64,000 bases of DNA from Saccopteryx bilineata (GCF_036850765.1 NC_089493.1:12835632-12899631), one strand, 5' to 3'; numbered from the stretch's first letter, positions 22,319 to 34,829 are shown. The notes: generated by a model not told the origin, from the letters alone. Program-made: numbers and translations.

Positions 22319-22504
22319 CCAAGCAGCGTGGGACGTCCCTTCCCATCTGGGCGGGATGAGATGCTGCTGTCTGAGCCTCTCGACCACTCTGTTTTCGACT
22401 ATCTCACCCCCCGTGCCAGGGGTCCAGGGATGTCCTGGGTTGCTAAGAGTCCTCTGTAGGTCACCCCCACCTCTCACAGGGAGGGTATCAGGTACATGGG
22501 TTCT

Positions 22505-22640
22505 GAGGCCTGATGGACTTGGGTTCAAATTCCAGATCACCAGTCCTACCTCAGTAAGTCACCTGGACCTCTCAGAGCCTCAGTCTCTTCCTCTATAAAA
22601 TGGGGATAATGCAGCTTCTCCCAAAGAGCTGTGCTGAGCT
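22505..22640 (+). repeat. MIR SINE fragment
   Basis: Sense MIR core: GACTTGGGTTCAAATTCC, then CACCTGGACCTCTCAGAGCC and AAAATGGGGATAATG. Confidence 0.75.
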
Positions 22641-22719
22641 TTAAGGACTTAAAACGCCCATGTCAAAGGCACAGAAGACGTTCCACAGACACTGACTCCA
22701 CCCCAATCTCACGGCTTAC

Positions 22720-22980
22720 CTTGCTCAACAGCCTCTTCAACAAGCTTCTTGAACAGACTCAAGGCTCTCTGGTCAACGACCATGGAGACGCCCTTCCCCA
22801 AGGCCTGTAGGAAGGCGGCCAGAGCGATGGCCCCTGGTGGGCCGTCTGTCTCCTCCGGGGGCTCGTGGTTGAAATGCGTGGGGAAGCCGGTGGTGATGAG
22901 CACTGAGTGGGCATGGGACAGCGACAAGGACGCCCTCAGCAGCTCGTCTTTGCAGAGCAGGTGCCCGATCCCCCTGTTGC
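22720..22980 (-). CDS. DGLUCY: DGLUCY coding exon 7 (DUF4392 domain)
   Basis: The longest coding exon (261 bp), residues about 312-399. It reads [15 protein letters not shown], then [40 protein letters not shown] and [20 protein letters not shown]. The TTGF...[11 protein letters not shown] segment is the most conserved stretch of DUF4392 and probably lines the active site. That last point is inference, since I know of no confirmed catalytic residue. The acceptor is ATTTTAG|GCAACA and the donor is GCAAG|GTAAGC, phase 1 to phase 1. Relative to human there are several conservative changes near the end but no gap. Confidence 0.94.
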
Positions 22981-24544
22981 CTAAAATTACAAATAATTTT
23001 AAATTTGTAATAATTTTTTTAAAATTACAAATTGTGTTTCAAGTCTAAATCTGTGCCAGCATTTGGTTGGTTTTCTGTTTGAGCGCCACAGGCTGCTAAT
23101 TGTTCACCAGAATGCATTCTCTTCCCCTGCTCCCAGGAGTGAAGTGTATAGCTGGTCGGATGGCCCAGCAGCCTTTCAGTTTGCTGTGACCCCAAGACTA
23201 GTTTCTCTCTAGGTGACAACCCTAGAGTGCTTGAGAGGGAGTAAGAGTAGGAGTGATGTGCGCCCCCTCCTGGCCACATACCTCCCATGCACTCCTCCTA
23301 GCTCTTCCATTCCTGGGGGCTGGGATATTGAAAACTGGCGCCCCCCTGTGGTCTCATGATGTGGTGGCAGAGCTGCTGGGTCCCTGAGTGACTGGGTGGA
23401 GCAGATACCCCCTTCCTGCTGAACTAGAACACTCACCCTGGAAGTGCCACCCTGGACTGTTGCATGTGAGGCATATATATATATTTTTTTTATTTGAGCA
23501 AAGCCTCTTGGGGTTTATTTGTTACAGCAAACCCGAGTACAAGCAACCCAGAAAGAGGAAAGGACACAGTACTGTTTTCTTTGGGGAGATCCCAAAGGGT
23601 TTGGGTGCAGGTATTTCAGTGGAAAGTAAGCCCAGGAAACAAGTCAGAAGATGGAGGAAGTGATGCGACACAGAAAAGGGAGAGAGGCCACTAAAGGATG
23701 CATGAGCAAGCCGATTAACTGTGAAGGCACCTGGGGCTCAATCCGGTTGAGATCCTGTGAGAGTGTGGAGCACACCTGAGGCTTGTCCTTCCCAAGGACA
23801 GGGAGACCGGGCATTGGTGTACGGGCTCCCATCCCCGGACGGGGGAAGGTTGCCCATTGGGATGTTGAGTCCTTGGCACCCCTGGGTTCTGCTTGCCCTG
23901 GGAGAGGGGCAGAGAGGCCCCAGCCCAAGGTAGGAGCCATTGTTCTGGGAACTGCCCACTGCAGCTGGGGTTTGGGTAGGGCATTGGCGGTATCTGCCAC
24001 AGCTGCTACCAGAGGCTGCCAAGACAGTCCCCGTGGGCAGCATGGCCTGCTGACTCTCGTCACGTACAGTTGTGCCTTTGTCTATACTCGGGTCTCCTCA
24101 GAGCGTATCTGCGCCACGGGAAGGCAGGATGTGACTCAGAAATACCGTCCTTGCTGGGGCTAAAACGAGAGGTAGGCCTAAGGGCTGTGAGCGGAGGCGC
24201 ACTCGCCTTTGAGGGGCCTGGACAACGAGGGGACAGGGCTTGGGTTCCTGTGACGGAGGGAAAGTTCCAGATTTAGAATCTGGAGGCTTGCATTCAAGTA
24301 CAAGTGCTGGCACATGGTGGCTGTGTGACCTTGGCCTCATCCTGGGTTGCCCTGAACTGCAGTGTTCCCACGTGGAGCACAGGGGGTGGTCCAGGTGGAG
24401 GAAGGGGTGGGAAATGGCCCCGCACACGCGGCCAGTGGGAGTGGGAACTAGAACACTTGTCTGGAGGGTGATCTGGACCTTAGATGCGCACACTGGAGCC
24501 AGCAACCCCTTCTAGGAAGGTGTCCCAATGGAGTGATTGTGGGT

Positions 24545-24760
24545 ATGTAACAAGCATAGTCATAAGGATGCTCGCTGCAGCGTTGTTTACGGTGTCAAAT
24601 AGGACAGTAATAAAATTGGTGGAACATTTGCAAAATGGAATTCTGTGCAAACATTAAAAAGATTGTTGAAGAAGACAAGGGGACAAGAACATGGAAAATG
24701 TTCATAGTGTACACAAATAGTGTTTTAATCAAGTTCTAAAATAATATCACAGCATGATTT
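24545..24760 (+). mobile_element. L1-like 3' fragment
   Basis: The phrase AAATGGAATTCTGTGCAAAC followed by ATTAAAAAGATTG resembles the end of an ancient L1. Identification is tentative. Confidence 0.45.
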
Positions 24761-24783
24761 ATACACACACACACACACACACA
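24761..24783. repeat. (AC)n microsatellite
   Basis: About ten AC units directly before a mariner-like MITE. Confidence 0.9.
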
Positions 24784-24785
24784 TA

Positions 24786-24916
24786 CAGAGGTGGGAAAAA
24801 GTAGGTTTAGAGTTGTGAGTATGCAAAACACAGAGTTAATAAAGGTATTGTACCCATCATAACCTGTGTGTCTTTTTCCATAGGAACAACTGTAAACCTA
24901 CTTTTACCCACCCTGG
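24786..24916. mobile_element. Mariner-like MITE, copy 1
   Basis: The left end CAGAGGTGGGAAAAAGTAGG and the right end CCTACTTTTACCCACCCTGG are inverted repeats, flanked by TA on both sides. It is related to the copy at 41485-41611. Confidence 0.75.
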
Positions 24917-25872
24917 TATACTGTTTTTGTTTCAGTCTTACAGGTTCAATACTGAAGAAAAAGACTTTGAGTGCAAGCATGCAAATGCTAACAACAGCTA
25001 GTTGGGATGGGATTCTGGTCATTTTTACTGCCTCTTTACGTTCATATATTTTACACAATGAACATGAGTTGCTGTTGATAAAAGGGGAGAATAATAACAT
25101 TCTGAAAGAAGGCAATTGGACTGTAACCTATTTCAAAGGATGCGGTGAGGACCAAAAGAAGAGAGGCCGAACGAGAGGACCCTGTCAACTTTAACGTGGT
25201 CTGTGCAACTACGATGATTTTATTGTTAGTGCAAACATCATGATTATAAACCTTGTATCTCGTCTTAGTCTCCGGCACTGCAGTGCCAGCCACTGCTCTC
25301 TCAGAAGTGACTGAGTAGCTCCGTTATTGTGCCCAGTGAGTGATGCTCGGTCCACGGCCATTCATCTTCTGCCTGCTTATTTAATACAGTCAGAATCAGG
25401 AGCATCTGTTGTTCTGGGGGGTTAACGATGCTCCTTAATAGATGGTATTGGCACGTCCAGACACCATAAATCTGCCTTTCCTCTGAGCCTTGTGCTTCAA
25501 GCCTTGTTACCCAGTCTGCACCAGCATCATGGGGGGTGCTGTGGACGACCTCCCAGGTCATTTTTTAAGCCATGGGGGCACTGCGTCTGCAGTAAACTCA
25601 TTTCACAGTCACTTTCTTATCTGAGCTAATGGTAGGGTCAATAATTCATCTTCCCTCATGATCCTTGTGCTGAAACAGAGCGCCATCAGCATGGGTAAGA
25701 ATGTTTGTGAGAGAGAAAGTGTTACAGAAAAAATTTAAAATATCCACCAAGGAGAGCAACTATATAGGAGGCTCTAGGTAAGCACAGCCATGAGCGTTCT
25801 CCTCTGTATACACGTATGTCCGAAAAGGCGCGTCTGTGTTTGGGGGGGCTAGGTAAAGAAAACCATATTCCC

Positions 25873-26143
25873 ACCTGACTTGTGGTGGCGCAGGGGATAG
25901 AACATTAACCTGGGACACTGAGGTCCTAGGTTCAAAACCCTGAGGTTGCTGGCTTGAGCAGGGGCTCATCTAGCTTGAGTGTAAGGTCGCAGCTTGAGCA
26001 AAGGGTCACTGGCTTGGCTGGAGTCCCCTGTCAGGGCACCTATGAGAAGCAATCAATGAACAACTAAAGTGCCACAACTACGAGTTGATGCTTCTCATCT
26101 CTCTCCCTTCCTGTCTCTCTCTCACACACAAAAAACAAAAAAA
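25873..26143 (+). mobile_element. tRNA-derived bat SINE (VES-like, long form)
   Basis: A tRNA-like head with GGTTCAAAACC box B, then TTGAGC phrases and a TCTC-rich end. It is flanked by AAAGAAAACCATATTCC and AAAGAAAACCATATTTCC as the target-site duplication. Confidence 0.85.
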
Positions 26144-26784
26144 GAAAACCATATTTCCTGCAGAATGAATGAATGAATGAACGAAGAAATGAACAAATGA
26201 ACAGATAAAAGACCTAACAGACAGACAAGCAGAAAGCTACTGCCTGTGGTTTCACAGGGCACTGTGTTTTCACTTTTGTTGCTGCAGACCCCTCTGTAAT
26301 TGGGGGCTGGGGGGCAACCTCTGCTCCCTGGTCCAGGTGACTTTTCAGATCAGACATTTTTCAGGCTGGTCTGCACTGTCGGATTTGGGGCCACAGTGCT
26401 AGCCAGCACGGAAAGGCCCCCAGGCTGTCTGCTCGAAGGCCCTGCTCAGACACCGTTCTCTACCCCAATGTCCCCATGGCCAGCTCTGTCTGGGTCTCAG
26501 GAGGCTGGTCTCACTCCTCTGCCCTCCCCAGGTTCCCCACTGCCAGAGACCCAGGAATCTGCGTGGGAAACAGGTGCCAGGTGGGCCCGCAGGGAGGCCA
26601 CATATGCCTTCTTCAGAGAGTCAAAGTGCTGAGAACAAACCAGGTCTGGAATCACAGCCCACGAGAAGGGGCAGAGAGGGGAGGGGTGAGTCTGGAGAGG
26701 CTGGAGCACGCTGAACTGCCAGGGAGCGGCTGGGACACACCACTCACATTCAGACTCCCGTCTGTCCTACACTTACTGACCATG

Positions 26785-26995
26785 GCCTTGTAATCGCGTG
26801 GACGTGGGTTCAAGTTCTGCCCAAGCATCTACTCGGAATGTGGGTTTGGGCAAGTTTCTTAACCTTATATGCTCCGGTTTCCTCATCTGCTAAAGGAAAT
26901 TAATAATAGCTGCCTCATAGGACTGTTGGGAGAATTTAATAAGATGAACAGTAAATAATTTTAGCACATGACCCAGAGTAAAACTCAGTAGATAA
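26785..26995 (+). repeat. MIR SINE
   Basis: GTGGGTTCAAGTTCTGCC, then GGGCAAGTTTCTTAACC, CTCATCTGCTAAAG and a CTGCCTCATAGGACTGTTGG segment, a nearly complete sense MIR. Confidence 0.8.
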
Positions 26996-27014
26996 TAGCT
27001 ATTATTATTATTAT

Positions 27015-27190
27015 TTAAACATGTTTTTCTACTGATTTGAGAGAGAGAGAAAGGGAGACCAACAGAGAGAAGCATCAACTCCTTGTTCCACTGAGTTGTG
27101 CACCACTGATCGCTTCTCCGTGTGCCCTGAACGGGGACTACCACCCGCGCCCCATGCACCAGCTGGACAGCTCTGTCCACCCAGCCAGGG
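27015..27190 (-). mobile_element. Old VES-like SINE fragment
   Basis: GAGA-rich start, then CACCAGCTGGACAGCTC and CCAGCCAGGGC, the reverse complement of a VES head and tail. It is diverged. Confidence 0.6.
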
Positions 27191-28116
27191 CAACAGCCAT
27201 TATTCTTATTACCCCTCAGAACCCTGAGAAGGAGGGACAACTGCTATTACTCCTGGTATACTGATGAGGAAGCTGAGGTGAAGAGCGGGTGTAAAGTCTA
27301 TACCTTCATCCTCTGGGAACCTTTCTCAGAAAAATAAAACAACTCCTTCCACCCCCTCCCACCCTCCGAAACCATCCATGCACAATGGCGCCCTCTGCTG
27401 GCCACCTGGGATTAGAAATTCGGCTTACGAAGATGCAGCCGGAAGCTGAAAGTCAGGCGACCAGCCTTCAGCAAACCTTCTCCTAACTGGACCCAGCAGA
27501 CCCTTTAAACCACAGAAGGGCTGTCTTCTCTCCAAGACGCACTGTAGCATACATGTTGGCTGCCAACTGTTGTGAAGCAAATTGCAGGGTCCCGCCCCAC
27601 CAGGATCCCCCAAGGGGTAGCAATCCAGCCCCTGCCCCTACCCCTGCTGCCCAGTACAAAGCACCTGCTCTAGACACAACCCCAGGGCAATGGCACAAAA
27701 GGGGAAGACTAGATTACTAACTGTTGTTAACTACGTGGATGATGTTTAAACGGTGGCACTGGACGCCCCAGGAATCAGTTTCCCTTTTGCCTTGCACTGC
27801 CAACCCCAGTTTCGTCTGGCAACGTTCCCAGCTAATAAGCTCACTTCTCAAACTCCCTCACATGTTTAAGGTTGAACATTGTTTAGGGGAAAAAATAAAG
27901 AAGAAAACAAGAATCACCCATAACTCCAAAACCCAGAGATCATCCCCACCGGGATTTTGTTGCATTTACTTCCAGCCTCTTTGCGGGTCATACACAGTAT
28001 AAACATTTTTTAAAATATCATATCGTAGATGCAATTTTGTACTGCCCTTTTCACTGACCACCATGTCCATGATTCATGTCCCCAGGTCACGCAGGTGCGA
28101 ACGCTTTGTTTCTTAC

Positions 28117-28320
28117 CTGGGTCTATGCCAATGATAGTCTCTAGTTCTCTGATCTTCTGCACGGCTGAAGCTGATGCGATGCTGTAGTGCAAAGGATCCT
28201 GGGAAATGTGGTGCACCTCTGGCATCCCCTCGGGGGTGAGACACTTGGCTGGAGCCTCCGTCCCTGTCAGGTCAGTCATAACTGTGCAGCCCGGGGCACT
28301 GGCGAAAGCCAGTGGGGTCT
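28117..28320 (-). CDS. DGLUCY: DGLUCY coding exon 6 (end of DUF1445-like, start of DUF4392)
   Basis: It encodes residues about 244-312: [17 protein letters not shown], then [20 protein letters not shown] and [14 protein letters not shown]. The A-PG-(C/H)-x-x-VTDL-like block closes the DUF1445 region. The stretch ending in IGIDPG begins the DUF4392 domain of the C-terminal half. The acceptor is GTGTTTCAG|AGACC and the donor is GACCCAG|GTAAGA, phase 1 at both ends. It is 204 bp, with no stop. It sits alone between introns of about 5.1 kb and 2.9 kb. Confidence 0.94.
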
Positions 28321-30407
28321 CTGAAACACACAGTGACAGGGACTGAGCCCACGCTCTTTCACCACACCCATCCATCTGGGCTAGCCCACTGCTGATGGAC
28401 AAGATGGCGCCATGCGTCCACTCTGCCAACTGCCAGCAGCACTCCTTACACCATTTGTTGGTATATATGCAGGCTTATGGCTAAATCAAGTTCCATTCAA
28501 ACAGGTGCTTCCAATGTTTAGGATAGTGAAAGGGAGGTGAGTGTGGGGGAAAGAAGTGAGGGATAACCACAGCTGCAGCTGGGGCCCTAGGAGGTCCCCT
28601 CAACTTAACCCCACGCACATCAGAAAGTTCTCAGTGAACGCTTATGACACGTCCAAGCCATCTTGCTTCACTGTGCAGCACAGGTTAGATTTGCTAACAG
28701 CTCTCGCTGAACGTAGCTCCTCATTGCACTTGTATTGTGCTTTGGTTTATGCTGATTTTGTTCTTTAGAAAACTCTCCCCTGCTAGATGACGGGCAATGT
28801 GAGGAGCTCTGGCAGAGTTATTGAAAACATGACGTTAGCACAGCAAACACGCTTGAGTTTGAGATGCAATCTTATTCCCCCTAAACCTGCATCCTCAACC
28901 GTAAAATAATGACAATACCTCCTGTGCTGGTCAGAACTAAATTGGAAAGTGCATATAAAAGTATAGCAAAGCGCCTGGTCCAATGAAAGCCCTCGATAAA
29001 CGCTGGGCTTTCATTTGCTCCTTGAACTGGGCACTGTATCTTGCTCCTTCTGTGTCTCTGTGCCTGGCCCATTAGGTGTTTAGTTCTCACTATACCTAGT
29101 CTATATCTTTGCTTCCTTGACTGTCATCTTACCCTTGAGGATGCTAACCCACTCAGCTGTGTGCTCCTGGAGACAAGGGACCGTTGCCTCTTCGTCTCAG
29201 GATCCCGCATGGCGCCTTACACATAAAAGGTGCCCAGCAAACGCAGCTGGGACTTGAGTAAGTCATGTCTTGGATTGCACAGAAAACAGGAAGATGTCTC
29301 ACATCTGACGGAAAGCCACGGTCAGCCAACACTTCAGAAGGCAAGCCCACTGATAGCTGCAGAAATCATTCTGACTTTCAGACATGACGTTTAAGGAGAA
29401 GAACTAGGTATTTTGATGAATGCAGGCACTGTTTTTCTGTGTTCTGGATAGCAGCTAGAATTGCCACTGGAAAGCCCAGTAGACATCACAACAGTCAGCT
29501 CAGAGTATGACGGGGTTTTGCCCCATCAGTTGTGAGGTGTGCAGCAATTAACCTGTTGCTCACAGAAGTTTAACTATTAGAGTTTGAGCATGATTTTTGT
29601 AAATTACAGATTCAAGGTTGTCCTTGACCAATAATGTCATGTGTTCTCATTTATGATCAAATATCCTATCACAAGTCATAACTAAAGGGCAGGAGTGTGC
29701 TGGGCTGCCCAGGGCAGTGAGACCCCTGCTGCGGCCTGCCCTGCAGCCGTGACAGGGGAGCTGCGAGGCCCCTGCGCTGGAAGGTCCTTACCGCATGGGC
29801 GGGGTGTGCACGCCCCTGAGCACGCGCACACTCGGGAATGAACACAAGCTCCCCGAGGGCGCATCTTGTCTCGTGCAGCATTTTATTCCTAAATCTGGGC
29901 CCTGCCTGGCACACAGTCGGTGCCCAATATATTTATGTTAAATAAGCAGAATCCCGCAGGTTTTGGGGTTTAGGCCTCATCAGAGTGTTAGAGATGCCCC
30001 TCCTATCATGAGGCCACTCTGCCAGATAAACATGCGTGAATGCTTTCAAATAAACAGAAAGTAACACTCAAGGCTACGACTTGTAGCGCAGTGTGGCTGG
30101 CACTAGGATTTTCCAGGGCCGGTGACAATGGGCAGCAGTAGCTGTCCTTTCTGTTTCTCTCACATCCCACTCTTACGGTGGGCTGGTGGGGCCTCGTGTG
30201 TCTCTTCACTGTACTATCACCCCAGGCCTTGGGGGAAACAATGTGCCGCCTGCAGGGCTTGCAAACACTGTGTGGGGCGTTTGCTTAGTCGGATCACTTG
30301 TTTTCACCTTTGCTTTCAAAGCCGCACCCACCTCCAAAATGTCTCAGAAGGTCCTCAGAATGGGCTATGAGCCTTCTGCAGAGAGAAATATATTTAATCA
30401 GGACATA

Positions 30408-30597
30408 TTTGCCTGGCCTATGGTGACACAGTGGATAGAGCACTGACCTGGAATGCTGAGGTCGCTGGTTCAAAACCCTGGGCTTGCCCAGTCAAGGCAC
30501 ATATGACAAGCAAGCAATGAACAACTCAAGTGAAGCAACTATTAGTTGATACTTCTTGCTCCCCACCCTCCTGTAGAATAAATTAAAAAAAAAAAAT
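30408..30597 (+). mobile_element. VES-like SINE, interrupted at its tail
   Basis: CCTGGCCTATGGTGACACAG head, box-B-like GGTTCAAAACC, then a shortened body and an A-rich tail into which the next SINE inserted. Confidence 0.7.
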
Positions 30598-30601
30598 CTA
30601 A

Positions 30602-30975
30602 GGGCCCTGGCCGGTTGGCTCAGCGGTAGAGCGTTGGCCTGGCGTGCGGGGGACCCGGGTTCGATTCCCGGCCAGGGCACATAGGAGAAGCACCCATTTG
30701 CTTCTCCACCCCCCCTCCTTCCTCTCTGTCTCTCTCTTCCCCTCCCGCAGCGAGGCTCCATTGGAGCAAAGATGGCCCGGGCGCTGGGGATGGCTCCTTG
30801 GCCTCTACCCCAGGCACTAGAGTGGCTCTGGTCGCAGCAGAGCGACGCCCCGGAGGGGCAGAGCATCGCCCCCTGGTGGGCAGAGCATCGCCCCTGGTGG
30901 GCGTGCTGGGTGGATCCTGGTCGGGCGCATGCGGGAGTCTGTCTGACTGTCTCTCCCCGTTTCCAGCTTCAAGAA
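30602..30975 (+). mobile_element. Rhin-1-like SINE
   Basis: A full-length copy ending CGTTTCCAGCTTCAAG plus A tail, flanked by AAATCTAAG repeats as the target-site duplication. Confidence 0.93.
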
Positions 30976-31197
30976 AAAAAGAAATCTAAGAAAAGATATT
31001 TGAGCAGAAAGACAAGCTGCTCTGGAGGGCCCCATCCCTGGGATGAAAAACAGGCACAGATGACTTTGGTGTGGGCTGTGGGGTCCCATGACTTTACTCC
31101 TTAAATCACTACACCATAAGCCTAGCCCTTCAAGAACTATAAACCCACCCGGTTCTATCCTAGGTCAGAGCAGTGGCCCCCAGAAGCCCGGACATAC

Positions 31198-31320
31198 TGT
31201 GGCCACTGACAGCTTCGAGACTGGTCAGCTGAGAAGGCCAGAACACTGGGACGTCCCCTGGTTGACATGCCACAGGATCCCCGTAGTCAGGTTTGGAAAG
31301 ATCTTTGATTCCCAGCAGTC
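31198..31320 (-). CDS. DGLUCY: DGLUCY coding exon 5 (DUF1445-like domain)
   Basis: It encodes residues about 203-244, with [17 protein letters not shown] followed by [17 protein letters not shown]. The GI.DL..PDYGD and PVFWP blocks are strong DUF1445 signatures. The acceptor is CCATCTGCAG|GACTGC and the donor is CCACA|GTATGT, phase 1 at both ends. With this donor the junction codon becomes AAG (Lys), where I recall Glu in human, and the spacing to the next exon matches human exactly. The exon is 123 bp. Confidence 0.92.
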
Positions 31321-32379
31321 CTGCAGATGGAAAAAGAAAATGAATTCTACCGGGTCCTGCGCTGGCAGCTACCACCCAACTTAAACATGGTGAGATGTTT
31401 ACGGTTCTTCCTCCAAGAGGAACTCTGGTCATAGGATTGCTGTAAAACCTATCGGAGAAAGATGGGGACGGGGGATGGAGCTGGGACTCAACTGCTCAGG
31501 ATGCTGGCTGATGACTTCTAGTCCATTTGGAGCCACACGGAATCTCGGAGGCCTGGTGTGATTGCTGGAGGGGTCTCAGGTACGTTCAGCCCGACACCTT
31601 CACTGTGCAGATTGCTAACAAAGCCAGTGTTTTTGAGTTGATCTCGGTGCAGACTGACTCACATAATGCAGACCTGAACTCTTGCTTGACCACCTGCCCC
31701 TGGCCAGCCACAAAGTGTTGTTCACAAGTACAGCAAATGTTGTCACACACGAGGAAAAGATCAGCAGACCCTTGGTGCTGGATGGTCCTATCTCATTGTT
31801 CTTTAAGGAAGGTGGCAAGTGCTAATTGCAACTTTATGGAATGCCAGGCTTTGTCTGACTTTGTTACACAGCTGAGCAAGTACAATGACACTGAACGCCC
31901 GCCCGCACCCAAGGCCCAATTCCACGCTCCTGTCATGCCCCCTGAGAGCCTCCATGAGCCTGGACAGCTGCCACTCTCGGATCTGCTCACTTGCTCTCAG
32001 ATTTTCTCTCTCTCTCTCACTCTCAGATTGAGCTCAGACGCTGGGGATCAATGCATTTCAGTTCCAGTTAACATTTGGAACGAAGCCGCGTCCTACCCAA
32101 ATAGATTAGAGGTTGCCCTGAGCTCAAATCTCAAGACAAACAGCTCTGCTGCCTCGCTCCCCCTCCTGCTCCCCCACCCCAGGTTCACCTGAAGTTCACA
32201 GGAGCCGTTCTGCCAAGGGCAGCACCTGTAACCCTGCGAGGCATCTGTGCACCCAGCACGGTTCATTCGGCTGCAGAAGGGCGAGCTATGGGAGGAGCTC
32301 AGGAACACAGCAAGGTCCCAGCATCTCGGGCCAAGTCCAAGAGCGGCTGTCAGAACCATGAAGGGGCGCAGACGCTAAC
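31321..32379 (-). other. DGLUCY: DGLUCY intron 4
   Basis: About 1.06 kb of intron. It has a TCTC-rich tract near 32005-32025 but no recognisable repeat or gene. A 221-codon open frame on the plus strand (31527-32192) has no family resemblance and I treat it as chance. Confidence 0.7.
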
Positions 32380-32530
32380 CTGGGTCACCGATGTGAACGG
32401 GTTGTCCTTGTTCTCCCACCATGGAGCAGGTGGCCTGCACCAGCCTTTCCAGCTTGTCCTTGGGGATGGGCCGCATGGTGACCACTAGAGGGCAGGAAAA
32501 GCCAGCAATGGTGGCACAAGGCACTGTGGT
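32380..32530 (-). CDS. DGLUCY: DGLUCY coding exon 4 (DUF1445-like domain)
   Basis: It encodes residues about 153-203, beginning [11 protein letters not shown] and containing [17 protein letters not shown] and [11 protein letters not shown]. The V-(T/S)-MRP motif and the (V/H)H(I/M)GDP motif are shared with DUF1445 proteins of bacteria. The acceptor is TTCTTGGCAG|ACC and the donor is CCCAG|GTTAGC, phase 0 in and phase 1 out. The exon is 151 bp and was found from homology and splice sites rather than from a long open frame. No disabling change is visible. Confidence 0.92.
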
Positions 32531-33394
32531 CTGCCAAGAAAGCAAGCCGTAATATGTTAAAAATTAGAATTAGCACAGATTGGAGCCCTGCGTACCGAGA
32601 GTTCAAGGCAGTGAATGAAGTAGGTAGCGGGTCCCGGTAGCTTATAGAGATACGGCTTCTCCTTTCATGAGACATCCAGACGAGGAAGTTGGCTGGTAAT
32701 TACTGGTCTCAAACAGAGACTTTTGACTTTGTGTGTGCAGTGGACCCCTCTGGTAGGCTGGCACAGCCACGGAGCCCCGTTAAAGGAATGTCTTTAACCA
32801 CATGAGAGGAAATGCACAGGGTTATAAGGAAACCAGTTATCCTGCAAACGCAGATACCAGATTATGAAAAAAGCGTGACATCGGAACGTGTGTTTCTTCA
32901 TTGACAGATAAGGAACAAGACAACAGAGCTACCGTTATCGTTTTGAAATCATGATCGGCCTACAGGATAGTTTTGAGCCATCTGGAAGAGCGGTAACGTG
33001 ACATGAAACTAACTCTCTGTGGTCCCTTCAGGCAGCCACGAGGTCACAGCATCAGCTGACATGACAGCCATTGTTGTCGGCTTTCATAATCAAAGGAAAT
33101 GCTCAATTTCAGTTTGAGGCTATGGAAATAAAAGCGGAGTTTTTCTTGCCATCCAATTTCGTGGACTCTCTGAATTTTCTCCATGGCCCTCAGTGGCCAG
33201 GGGACCCCAGGCGACACCTCTGGGACAGTCGGGCAGAGGAACCCCAGGGATCGGGAGGCCCCAGGTCTTCTGGGTCTCAGGAGCCCACTTGGGATGGAGA
33301 CCTCTGCCCGGACCCTGCTGGGCCCTGCCTCACTGGAAGTTGCCCAGGAGGCCCGGTGTGACTTTCACTGGGGGTGCTGGTTTCTCCCGAGTCA

Positions 33395-33560
33395 TTTCTA
33401 GTCCCTGGAAGGGGTTTATGGGAGATGTAGGGCCTGGCCGGAATGGAGGCGTTTCTGGTCCCTGGAAGGGGTTTATGGGAGATGTAGGGCCTGGCCAGAA
33501 CGGAGGCGTTTCTAGTCCCTGGAAGGGGTTTATGGGAGATGTAGGGCCTGGCCGGAATGG
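33395..33560. repeat. 57-bp tandem repeat, about 2.9 copies
   Basis: The phrase GTCCCTGGAAGGGGTTTATG starts at 33401, 33458 and 33515, an exact 57-bp period. Copies are nearly identical. Confidence 0.95.
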
Positions 33561-34829
33561 GAATCTGCTGGGACGGCCCTGGCAGCGCCCGAAGGCCTTG
33601 CTCTCAGCACGCTGGCAGCGGCCGGATGAAACCTGTGGACCTGCCAGGCTGGCGTAGGAGTAACCGCACCGGGGAGAGGACCCGTGCCAGGGAAATGCCC
33701 AGGGAGCAGGCAGCAGTCCCCGAGGCTGGGGCGCCTCCTGCCCGGGGCGTGCTGCCTCCCTGCAAGCCCGCCAGCGGAGCCCAGAGGCCGCCTGGCTGTT
33801 CCTCCCGGGGCCACAGGCAGAGGCGTCAGTGTTGTCCTGCGAGCTCTCTGGTAAGCGGGGCGCAGGGCGGTGTGGGAAAGCCATGGCTCTCTGAACACGT
33901 GCTCAGGGCAGCAGTGAGCACCTTCGTGCGAAGCGTCAGTTAACTGTCACACCTCTGCTAGGGACACTCTATGGATGGGAACCCGGAATCCGGGTTCCAG
34001 TCTGGCTTCGGGACTTGGGCAAGTCTTTGGTCTCTCGGCTGCACTGAAAAGCTGCACGTGACAGGCCACGCGCCCTCCCAGCTGTGACCTGCTGCAGTGG
34101 GGGGTCTGGGGCCAGACCCTGCCCTGGGCCCTGCCAGCACCGAGGCTCTGCCCCGCCCTTCCCTCCCTTCAAGAAAATCACCAGACACCTATTTCCCACA
34201 GGAAGAGCAGTTCACACTGTGGGCAGCCTGTTTCACACCAGAGGCAACTCGGGCCTCTCTGGCCGGAGCCCAAACCAGTGAGCTTTCATGAAGTTCTGGA
34301 GCCCAAGATGAAGTCTCCCATCTGGCTCCCCCATAAAGACACTTGGAACAGGCCGTGGACCCTGGATGACCATTGATTCAGCGACCTAACTTCTCGGACC
34401 TCACACAGATGTCCCAAAAGGGGTCAGTGGGATGAGGGAACCGGTTCTTTCCCCATGACAAACACTGGCTGGACTTAAACCTCAGGGACACGGCAGAGAG
34501 GCAGCCCCTACAGTGGGCACGTCCCAGGAGAGGGGACCACCCTATGACTGTGACCACCAGTAGCCATTTCTGGCCAAGGACAGGACCTAGCCTCCCTGAC
34601 AGAGACATAACCCAGCGGCTCATGGCCTGGCAGAGGCTCTGCCACAAGTCCCTGGGCACTTGCCCAGCCAGGCACATTCTCACTGATGCCAGGAAGTTCG
34701 AGCCAGAGAGGATTTTCAAAAGTCTCACTGAGATGTCCTCCATTAAGGAAGCCAGACAAACTCCCAGCAGCCATGGTCTGTCTAAAAGGGCATGATTCAC
34801 ACCCCCAAGGTCACACCCGGGTGCTCACA

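Larger units (their letters stand above)
17585..22719 (-). other. DGLUCY: DGLUCY intron 7
   Basis: Non-coding. It contains MIR copies, an antisense L1 3' region (18905-19800), a SPIN-like hAT element split by a SINE (19916-20521) and a 51-bp minisatellite (21822-22318). Segment 20530-21820 shows nothing I can name. Confidence 0.75.
22981..28116 (-). other. DGLUCY: DGLUCY intron 6
   Basis: Non-coding. It contains an L1-like fragment, an AC microsatellite, a mariner-like MITE (24786-24916), two SINEs and a MIR. Segments 23050-24540 and 27200-28116 show no recognisable feature. Confidence 0.75.
28321..31197 (-). other. DGLUCY: DGLUCY intron 5
   Basis: Non-coding. The only clear repeats are a VES-like SINE with a Rhin-1-like SINE inserted in its tail (30408-30975). 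Segment 28430-30400 shows nothing I can identify beyond degraded MIR-like pieces. Confidence 0.75.

Noticed and set aside
21555..22459. Open frames of 203-263 codons on both strands
   Set aside because: They are products of the 51-bp minisatellite, with no start context, domain or splice support.
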